A stretch of DNA of 26,554 nucleotides. Source: Paramacrobiotus richtersi. Lineage: Eukaryota; Tardigrada; Eutardigrada; Parachela; Macrobiotidae. This document shows positions 19,526 to 26,554 of this stretch, in pieces. The position numbers and the translations under genes were made by a program. Under the pieces are notes generated by a model. The model had not been told where the DNA came from. It was given only the letters and a program-made list of their open reading frames with translations, and did no database searches. Positions within the stretch are counted from its first letter, which is position 1, and each line of letters begins with the position of its first letter. The DNA lies in the NCBI GenBank assembly GCA_034698045.1, contig JAQGAU010000535.1:1-26554 (forward strand), written 5' to 3'.

Positions 19526-20831
19526 ACTGGAAGGCGTGGTTTTGTATTTCAACATTTGAGGAGGAGTTGCCGTGCGTTTTTAGTTTTTATCATCCCTGTT
19601 TTTGTGCTGCTAGTATTTGGATCTGTAACTATATGCCGTGTTAGCAGCATCATCTTGTATGCACAAAGTATGAAAAATTTGTTCTCTGTTTATTACGGGA
19701 ATACAGTAAACACTCAGCGGAATTGAACAATCTTGGCGCGTGTTTGTACATTTATTTCCACAACGTCTGACTCGAGCCTGAGAAAAACCTTGCAGGATAA
19801 AACGACCGACAGCCTCAACTTTCACAAACAGTGGCTATCAGATATTCTAAAAGGCGAACAATAAACACAAAATTACGGTTAACTGCAGACACAAAAACAC
19901 AATAAACACAAAAACGCAGTAAACACAAAACTACTGCAGACGGAAGCAGAGGCGATTTGAGCCACCTGGGAATTTGAATAACTCTCGAACCGTTCCTCCT
20001 TCATTTTGTAGTCACGAAAGTGTGTGTGATATTCATTTAGAATGACTATGGATGTTTCTTTGGTTCTTAACGGCAGCGTTTCGTTTCGATCAGAAGGTTG
20101 CTTGTGTTTCTGGTTTGCATTACAGATAGCATGCATGATCCACTGCCATCCAAATACTGCACGTGCAGGCAAGCCATGACTGGGCTCAGTGGGCTGTTAT
20201 CTCATAACGTACAAGAAAATTCACCATGTGTTTCTGTTGTTCTGCGCAGTACTCATCACATAGAAGCGAACCAAAGGTGTGTATGTTACACCAGTATCGA
20301 TCTCTACTATAGCCCGCAGTCTTCGGTCGATCGCAACCTGAGAAGAGTGCACTCACACTGGTTTAATTAATAAGTCTGACGATACATGCAGACACCATGG
20401 AAAAAGTGTGGAAAGGATGAATGGACGGCAGACGTATCCATGCTGTATATGTAATACCGCTCTTCCCGTTATAATATATGTTTCCACACCGCCGCACAGT
20501 TATATCTGTATGACAGCGGTATCCGCCAGTTTGCCCACGAACCAGAAAACGTTAACGTTGATGATTGGTCAATCCATGTGTGCGCACCGGTTAACGCAGG
20601 AAACGGGAAAGCGCGTCGCGCTAATACAATCAGCAGTCAATGTACTTACTTGCTAGCCATCGGATCTCTGAAAGCCGTGGGGCCGACGTCGCGGGGACAA
20701 AATTGCAACCCGGTTGTTGGATCATGCAGCGGATCGATCCGCGATGTTGTCGGCGTTTCCAGGGGAATGTGAAATTAAAAAGCGCATACCAAACAGTACC
20801 GCGTCAGTTCCATAAGTGGCAACATTTATTT
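19526..20831. other. Stretch without a supported gene; simple repeat at 19858-19945
   Basis: At 19858-19945 the words AATAAACACAAAA and AGTAAACACAAAA recur as a short degenerate tandem repeat. The remaining short frames on both strands lack domains, and no terminal repeats are seen. Confidence 0.4.
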
Positions 20832-21010
20832 TTAATGCCATTTCGCGATCTGAGTATTCTGATCAACTATAACGCAGGGCGGGCTGGCAGCTATAGCAGG
20901 TGTCGGCACTCGTTTAATATCTGCTGTTACGTCTTGGAATGCAACTGGAGGCGGAGTTTCTTCAACAGGAGAAGACACCAAAACTTTCCAAAAGTTCGGA
21001 AATATCTGAC
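20832..21010 (-). CDS. Orphan terminal exon with a poly(A) signal
   Basis: An acceptor-like site (TTTTATGTCAG|ATA, near 21010) opens a frame reading IFPNFWKVLVSSPVEETPPP, then VAFQDVTADIKRVPTPAIAA, a Cys and IAKWH before TAA at 20832-20834. AATAAA follows within about 10 bases, typical of a gene end. Codon usage looks protein-like, but no family is recognised. The acceptor is phase 0, the same phase as the exon-1 donor of LRR pseudogene B at 21523, about 510 bases upstream on the same strand. A spliced chimera is therefore possible but unproven. Confidence 0.38.
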
Positions 21011-21195
21011 ATAAAACAAGCCTTACTTAATTAAATCACGGCTTTGTTTGCGTCCAGAGAAACCAATGAGCACCTGTACCTGTAACCGATTCGGAAGACT
21101 GCACTTTGTAGCACACCGAAAGTGTTCTGGATCAGCACTCTAGACAGCTGTGGCTTAAGGTTCATCGAACCAGTTTAGCGAGCGATAATATGTAA

Positions 21196-21363
21196 AGGTT
21201 GGGAAAAGGAACGCAAGTTGCCTTAACGGATACAACGGCGCAAGACGTTTACGAGGACCTGATGTCGTATTTGCAGAATGAAGAAGAAAACAGTGCTGTA
21301 ATGCAGCTGTATAAATACAACGATAATAGTGTTACCGCCAGCTGTAGACGTAGTAAAAGATAG
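21196..21363 (+). other. Short acidic coding-like frame
   Basis: A 55-codon open block follows a stop and reads GKGTQVALTDTTAQDVYEDL, MSYLQNEEENSAVMQLYKYN, ending TAG at 21361-21363. The composition is protein-like and acidic, but no splice acceptor of quality and no family are evident. It overlaps the 3' side of LRR fragment B on the other strand. Confidence 0.22.
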
Positions 21364-21522
21364 ATTTACGTTTCAGATGTTTTGGAAAGATCATCTGCAA
21401 GGGCTTCGCAATTTTACAAAATCTACAGTTGGTTTAACATTTTCATGCTTCAAGTAGAAATTTTTTTTTATCATATCATGTCCAAAATAAGCTGTTAACT
21501 TTGTTCGTATGTCTACCTGTAC

Positions 21523-22179
21523 CTGAAGGCTCGAGGCAAACGGCTCCATAACTGCCCAGTCAAACGACGTTAACTCGGGCACGAAACCTTAATCCAGCGT
21601 TGTTAAAACCGACTTTAATCCGACATTCAGTTCAGCAAAAGTTCCTGGGTCAATGAAACTCAACTTGGTTCTCGCAATGGTCAATTTTGTTAGTTTCGCA
21701 AAGCCCACAAAGACTCCTGGGGTCACCGTCATTAATCTGCCACACACAATCTCCATTACAACAAGTGTGTTCTTAACATTATCCAGCCATGGGCTAAGCT
21801 TTTTAGCGCGCTGGTCGTCGAAATCGAAATTGATGAAGCTAATGAACTGCAGATTGGTTCCTTCTGAGAAACGCGTAGTGTCATCGCTAATATACGAGTA
21901 AAATGACGCTTCGGCTTCGCAGTCAGGACTGCGGAAATCTTCCCATCCTTGGTCCGGAATGCCAAGAGAAAAGTAAGTTAGACTAGCTGAGAGATGCGAT
22001 GCGGGAAAGACAGATCGATTATTTAATGGTAACTTACTGAAGCATTCGCAACCAAATCGGTAGTTCACGATATATGGGGTGAGGGCGCCGCATGAGCAGT
22101 TGGGAATGACGAACTCGGTTCTTCCAAAGCTGTGTAGGACACTAACCGTCACACCAAGAAATGCTAGCTGTGCTAGCAT
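21523..22179 (-). pseudogene. LRR gene fragment B: first exon only, with a stop
   Basis: The ATG at 22177-22179 gives MLAQLAFLGVTVSVLHSFGR, a signal-peptide-like start, then the Cys cap (NCSCGALTPY, FGCECF), LRR-type segments (LTKLTIARTKLSFIDPGTF) and SVLTTLD. There a TAA (21589-21591) replaces a Leu codon of paralog A. The same frame continues (GFVPELTSFDWAVMEPFASS) to a good donor at 21523 (CTTCAG|GTACAG). No exon 2 (LRRCT) or exon 3 follows downstream. The copy is therefore truncated at the duplication edge and also carries a premature stop. Confidence 0.8.
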
Positions 22180-22510
22180 AGTTTTCTGATCAGACGGACA
22201 CGATACAGTGTGCTTAGTAATTACTATAACACAAACTTTCGATCGAATGACAGGTCCGTTACAAACCCCCACTGCAGTTATGTTGTGTTTCGAAATTTGG
22301 TAATCCGGTTCCTACTTAACAGGAAGCCTAGCGGGCATGTTCTAAGTTCGGCAAAGTAAATGTGCCGATGATAAGGCAGATCTTTACGAAGAATTATTTT
22401 AATTGCCATCGTTTCGAGGAATGTGCATTCTTTACCATTTAGTCATAGCTGACAGGCAGCACATCTGAACCGCTCGCCAATTCACTACCGTTACGTCGCT
22501 GCGTTCGCAG
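22180..22510 (-). promoter_or_regulatory. Conserved upstream block of LRR fragment B
   Basis: This matches the upstream sequence of gene A almost throughout: GCCTAGCGGGCATG, CTAAGTTCGGC, TGTGCCGATGA, GGCAGATCTTT, ACCGCTCG. It also serves as the spacer to the 3' end of gene C. Confidence 0.45.
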
Positions 22511-22745
22511 CAAGGAGTGTAATGCATTTAACCGTTCTAAGGAGTGATGAAAGATTTTGCCATTCCTGTTTTGATTGTTTCCCTAATGTGTACCGGTGTC
22601 TGATGGGAAACAGTAAAATACTATAACTGGGTCGTACAAATAAGCCGGCAAACCGCAGCCGGCCGTCTTTACTTATCAAAAATTTACAGGAAGTTCGCCA
22701 CAAGTTCAAGGATTAATCTAAGTTTAAACATCGGCTTTCGTTTAT

Positions 22746-24298
22746 TCATAACGGCTGTAGCAGCGAACTGAGTAGATCGGTCGCCAGAATCATCAGCAGG
22801 ACAACGTAGGTTACAAATGTGTGGATTTCTCTGCTTTGAAGTGTGCTTGAATTTCCAGAAGATTTTTCCGGCCGAACGTTAGTGCATAACATGGCGCTAG
22901 GATCCTCGTCTTCATCACCTGCAAGAAAACCCCAGATTCACGAATGCTGGGTTGCACGAAAGGAGAAACAGTTGAGTAGTAGCTCAAAGCAAAGCCTCCA
23001 TATTCCTAGACACTTACAGCGGCCGTAGAGGGATATGTTGACGATCTTCAAGAGCTTCTCGCCGGTAATGTACGTATTGTACTTGTCTGTACAGAAAGGT
23101 GACTGGCTGACATTTGGAAAAGCAGTTTCATTTAAATATTCTTCCTTCTCCTTGTTTCCGCAGCTCACGGAGATCCATGCGCCGGTCTGATGGGCAAAAC
23201 GCAGCAATGGCAACAAAGAACAACACCGGCATAGACTGTCTAACGGGCAAAATGGGTTGCTGTCCAAGGTCACCCCCAAACCCGAGGTTGTAGGCCAAGT
23301 TTTCAAGACCGCTTCCGAAATGGTCTGAAGATAACTGTTGGACAGGATGATTCGGGTCAGCTTCGGGAATGGGACCAGGGATGCCTGCATGTTATCCAAC
23401 CAAGTATATCTCATCGAAAATGACTGCAAAACAATTCAACATGGATGAGAACAAAACGTTCAAGATGGTAGGTTATAGAAGCACGTTTTCGTCGATAAAA
23501 TACGAGATGTACAGTGCCGTTATCCGTTCCTTATCCTGCTCGCGGTAACGTTCATGCAATTTTCACTATGTGCTAACAGGGACAAACTATTCATTTGATG
23601 TTTATGGACTTATAGTGTAGGCATCGTTCCTGAGCTGTACATAGATAAACTACCTGGAGACTGGAAGCAAACGGCTCCATAACGGCCCAATTAAACCATG
23701 CTATAGTATTGTAGCTTAGATTCAGCTCAGTCAAAACCGATTCCGTGTGCAGTTCGGCAAACGCCCCAGATTCAATCCCTTCCAAATACGTTCCCGTAAT
23801 GGTCAGCTTCTGTAGCTTGGTAAATCCCACAAACACCCCAGCAGTCAACGTTTTCAGCTTTCCACAGACAATTTCCATTTCTTTTAGTGTCCCCTTGACA
23901 TTCTCCAGCCAAGGACTGATTCGTTTGGCGCGGCCCTGGTTGAAGTCGAAGTTGCTGAAACTAATGTACTGTAGACTGGTTCCTTCCCATAGACGCATGG
24001 TATCGCTGCTGAGATACGAATAAGAGCTGTTGCTGGCTTGGCAGTACGGAGATTGAAACTCTTCCCATGATTGATCTGGAACGCCGAGGAAGAGGGAGGT
24101 AAGGTTTACTGGGAGGGACGATGCAGGGAACACGGACCGGTTTGTTAAGGGCTGTTTCCTAAAACAACGACAACCGAAGCGGTAATCATATCTTGTAGTC
24201 AGAGCACCACACGAGCAGTCGGCAATGCTGGTCTTTGCTGCTGTGGAACTGGTTGGCAAACTTAACATCACAGAAAATAAGGCTAGCTGCCTGAACAT
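22746..24298 (-). CDS. LRR surface protein C, three exons, intact
   Basis: Exons 24298-23654, 23423-23018 and 22918-22746 join without a stop to give 407 residues (phases 0 and 1; donors CAG|GTAG and CGCT|GTAAGT, acceptors TTTTGCAG and CTTGCAG). Residues 1-20 are a signal peptide. Cys 28, 30, 43 and 45 form an LRRNT-like cap. LRR segments (LQKLTITGTYLEGIESGAF, VLTELNLSYNTIAWFNW, LTRIILSNSYLQTI) run to about 260. An LRRCT-type cap follows (NPFCPLDSLCRCCSLLPLLR, then Cys 303 and 326). After an acidic linker (DEDEDPS) and small residues (SSGNSS), the protein ends in a hydrophobic stretch (FVTYVVLLMILATDLLSSLL) with almost no tail. That fits a GPI-anchor signal or a tail-less type I helix. Role, partner and ligand are unknown. 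It is the only undamaged member here. Confidence 0.85.
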
Positions 24299-24720
24299 GC
24301 TTAATACCGTAGGTTATCCTATGTAACGGATGAATACAGCGCTTGTAAACGATAATGCTGTTGTATGCGAAATTTCGCAGTCCGATTCACACTGTGCATA
24401 CTTGTACCGTATCTAGGTATTCAGAAGTCTGCTGTCCGTTTCCTGTTCGTCCGGAAGCCCAGCGGGCACCGTTTGGTTCGGCAAAAATGATTCACGTGCA
24501 CAGCTGAAATGGTAGATTTGCTAGTAAAGCTCCTCTTTTATTACGTTTTCGACGAATGTGCACTGCGCATTTCCCCTTCAGCAATTCTGACAGGAAACGA
24601 GACTTCAGCGTTCGTCAGCCTGCTGGTGATGATCGGTATGGAACGGTTGACTACGAACTGACCGAAATGTACCGAAACTGGCCGCGGATGGAGTACATTC
24701 AAATTCAGCGAGTACGTAAA
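24299..24720 (-). promoter_or_regulatory. Upstream block of LRR gene C
   Basis: This shares with A and B the words GGAAGCCCAGCGGGCA (GCCTAGCGGGCA in A and B), TTCGGCAAA, TTCGACGAATGTGCACT and CTGACAGGAA, at similar distances from the ATG. It is more diverged than A against B, so the retained words are better candidates for function. The stretch also reaches the 3' flank of the next GPCR gene. Confidence 0.42.
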
Positions 24721-24878
24721 CATCATCAAAACATTATGGTGATCACATGCAGCCATTGATTGATTTTCCCTGCGCTCAACTATCGATTCTCGTCGTCAAG
24801 AAAATGCACTGCCGGTCCACTAGTAACAAGAAAAACTTTACTCCCTCGTTCCCCGGCAATGACTTTTTCCAAACTCCC

Positions 24879-25760
24879 TTATCTGACAGGGTTGCAACAA
24901 CCTTTAAGCAGACTTTTCCGTATATCAGGCATTGTGCACACGATTAACACTGGATCCAGAATGCCTAGAAGACTGTACAGAGTCGCAAGCAAGGAATCCA
25001 AGAGAAAATCATGGTCAGTCCGATCCGCTCAGATAACTTCCACTGTGTAGTAAATTTGGTACGGTAGCCAACAGATGACAACCGACACCGTCAATACTAT
25101 AAGCATGCGCAGACCGCTCCCATGTCTTTGATGATTCCGCTTACTATCCTTCCTGAGAATAATCAGTGTAGATCCCACCACAAAGACAACTGGAAAACAA
25201 TAGCAAGTGATTTGTACCACCATGATCCAAGATCTTAACTTCTCGGAGTCTAGGTGACAATCACTGATGTAACCGAAGTTGGAAGAGTAATGGACAGTAC
25301 CCAATACAAATCCCGGAAGCAAAAAGACGTGGCTGTACAGTATCCCAGCAACGATCATCGCCAATGCGGTACGTTTTGTGTAATTTCGATAAGAAATCGG
25401 AAAGTAGATGGCCCAGATACGGTTGACTGATATCAAAACGTGCATAATCATTGGAATGTCGATGAGCACCCAGCTGCTGTATAAGCAGAATGTACACGTG
25501 TAGTACCCGATAGGAAATATCTCGGGCTTGAAATATGTTAAGGAGTCCACATAGCTGCTAACGCAAAACGATGCGTTAGACACCAGTAGGGCCGTAATGA
25601 GTAGATAAAACGGTGAGCGCAAAGATTTATTTCGCGAAAGTGTTAGTGTAACGCCGACATTGCAGAAAAATCCGACAATGTCGATGATTGTTACGACTGC
25701 AAAGAAGGCGACATTCAGATAGGTTTCTTCGGGAACTGATGACACATTTGTGACGTTCAT
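24879..25760 (-). pseudogene. Single-exon rhodopsin-like GPCR with one in-frame TGA
   Basis: From the ATG at 25758-25760 one frame runs 294 codons to TAA at 24879-24881, broken only by TGA at 25029-25031. Visible features are an N-glycosylated N-terminus; TM1 with Asn (FFCNVGVTLTL, residue 34); TM2 (FYLLITALLVSN), where Asn takes the place of the usual Asp; TM3 ending SVNRIWAIYFP, with NR for DR; Cys near 89 and Cys 168 for the outer-loop disulfide; TM4; TM5; basic loop 3; and TM6 with CWLP (230-233). After the TGA come TM7 (LLATLYSLLGILDPVLIVC, DPxxx for NPxxY) and a tail with a Cys pair (KGCCNP). The TGA lies in outer loop 3, and no splice sites remove it. It is either a very young pseudogene, a segregating null allele, a base-call error or stop readthrough. 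The family is orphan. Confidence 0.8.
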
Positions 25761-25936
25761 TATATTTATTAAAAAAGTATATTAACCACTGTTAGTAATA
25801 CTCGACGTCCTTGGGTTCCGTACTGGAGGTTTAATCTCTGGTCGATACTGCATACATATTTTGTACACTGAAGGATAACAGCCCACCCGCAGAATGTGTG
25901 CGTGCTGCATGCTAATGGCTGCATCCGGGTTTTCAG
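25761..25936. promoter_or_regulatory. Spacer between divergently arranged genes
   Basis: On the minus strand an AT-rich stretch (AATAAATATAATG) directly precedes the GPCR start. On the plus strand a branch-like word (TGCTAATG) and TTTTCAG end at 25936, just before the next coding segment, so part of this spacer is probably intron of the plus-strand gene. Confidence 0.3.
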
Positions 25937-26416
25937 TATCGTCCTGGGGGAATCACCGATATGATGTCGGCGATATCCGATTTCAGTCGTATTGAACCAC
26001 AGTATGTCGGTACCATAATTGCCAACCTGTACCAACGCATCTCAGTCTTTACCGGCCTTGGATCCACAGTTTTCCCCAAGAATGCCTGCTATGGAAAATC
26101 CTGGAAGTGCTACATATTCGGCCAGAAACAGGAGGCGAATCAGCCATGCTTTCCTGAACGACCGCAGATGACCGTTGGTTGTGGAAGCGCCTGGCGCTTC
26201 GGACTATGCATTCCTTCGAATTCTTTCAATTTATTAGCAAACAAATTCAGGACGAACGACACAAGTCCACTGCCTTTTAATACTATATGCACCCTCTTAC
26301 TTGTTAGTCTGGCCGCTGTTAAAGGTAATGCAGCGTGTGTTTTGGGTACAATGTCCGTGCATACTACGCTCGAGTTTGGTTGTTCCACAATGCTTTCTTT
26401 CTGTGGTGCGTCATGA
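25937..26416 (+). CDS. Cysteine-rich extracellular-type segment, gene continues, unknown family
   Basis: After the acceptor TTTTCAG at 25936 the frame reads YRPGGITDMMSAISDFSRIE, later GLGSTVFPKNACYGKSWKCY, CFPERPQMTVGCGSAWRFGL and CIPSNSF, with five Cys in under 60 residues. Texture and acceptor suggest a real internal exon. WRFGLCIPSN faintly recalls the end of NRF-type domains that precede acyltransferase-3 membrane regions; this is a guess. The frame then reads a hydrophobic run (ICTLLLVSLAAVKG) to a stop at 26414-26416. From about 26335 another frame looks better (YNVRAYYARVWLFHNAFFLW, CVMSWLVCLMRML), so an intron or a frameshift lies between them. Donor-like words ACTT|GTTAGT and AAAG|GTAATG are near the switch. 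Confidence 0.4.
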   Translation, partial: YRPGGITDMMSAISDFSRIEPQYVGTIIANLYQRISVFTGLGSTVFPKNACYGKSWKCYIFGQKQEANQPCFPERPQMTVGCGSAWRFGLCIPSNSFNLLANKFRTNDTSPLPFNTICTLLLVSLAAVKGNAACVLGTMSVHTTLEFGCSTMLSFCGAS

Positions 26417-26554
26417 GCTGGTTGGTATGCCTGATGCGGATGTTGCCCATAGTAAAACTTCCGTTACATATAGGCAGTTTACGACAGCCTGGTAATATTG
26501 ACTCTGGCTACAGTTAAGTTTTAATTACTGTAGTGATAACTATTTATTCGATAC

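Larger units (their letters stand above)
21345..23013. repeat. Segmental duplication, copy 2
   Basis: This is collinear with 9020-10780. It contains exon 1 of pseudogene B, the spacer, and exon 3 plus part of intron 2 of gene C. The homology ends just after CCTAGACAC at about 23013, whereas gene C itself continues intact. The corresponding place in copy 1 runs into unrelated sequence. Confidence 0.75.

Noticed and set aside
25029-25031. Selenocysteine reading or splicing-out of the TGA in the GPCR
   Set aside because: No selenocysteine insertion hairpin was recognised, selenocysteine is not expected in this loop, and no GT-AG pair around the codon restores the frame.
1-26554. Retroviral, LTR, Polinton or other virus-derived copies
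   Set aside because: No reverse transcriptase, integrase, capsid, envelope or long terminal direct repeats were recognised on either strand.

Overview
The window is animal nuclear DNA. It has short spliced introns (about 70-240 bases) with GT-AG borders, seven-transmembrane receptor genes, leucine-rich-repeat (LRR) and immunoglobulin-domain surface proteins, and Mutator-type DNA transposons. The compact layout and the style of the divergent receptor families make me think of a small ecdysozoan such as a tardigrade, but nothing in the sequence proves this. I saw no prokaryotic, organellar, rRNA, tRNA, retroviral or LTR features.

Region by region. (1) 1-7630 is a receptor cluster. On the minus strand are the 5' end of one GPCR-like gene (1-360) and a second, more distant one covering TM3-TM7 (1810-3168). 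On the plus strand is a close paralog of the first (from 3832). Its first coding exon is split by a 3.4-kb Mutator-like element (alpha, 3907-7291) that left a perfect 9-bp target-site duplication. A second Mutator-like foldback element (beta, 6299-7256) sits inside alpha's own right terminal repeat with its own perfect 9-bp duplication. (2) 8240-10780 holds LRR gene A (three exons, minus strand, apparently disabled) and a 3'-end fragment (D) of another LRR gene. (3) 10934-11998 is a two-exon secreted protein with two Ig-like domains. (4) 12.0-14.1 kb is mostly non-coding, with a small hAT-like MITE and a 0.4-kb foldback repeat. (5) 14138-17031 is a spliced MULE-type transposase gene whose first catalytic acidic residue appears to be Asn. 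(6) 17942-18400 is a small two-exon single-pass membrane protein. (7) 18.7-21.0 kb holds coding-like scraps, including a possible Myb/SANT-like fossil and an orphan terminal exon. (8) 21.3-24.7 kb is the second LRR block: truncated pseudogene B, then intact three-exon gene C, which encodes a secreted LRR protein with a C-terminal hydrophobic tail. (9) 24879-25760 is a single-exon GPCR whose seven helices lie in one frame with one in-frame TGA between TM6 and TM7. (10) From 25937 a plus-strand cysteine-rich coding segment of unknown identity runs towards the window end.

The strongest themes are gene-family birth and death and the transposons that drive some of it. LRR blocks 9.02-10.78 kb and 21.35-23.01 kb are duplicated copies whose edges cut through genes, leaving fragments D and B between complete-length genes A and C. 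All three LRR gene starts share a conserved upstream block, and the two paralogous GPCR starts share a promoter-like stretch. The nested Mutator insertions and the nearby MULE transposase gene suggest, but do not prove, recent Mutator activity in this genome.
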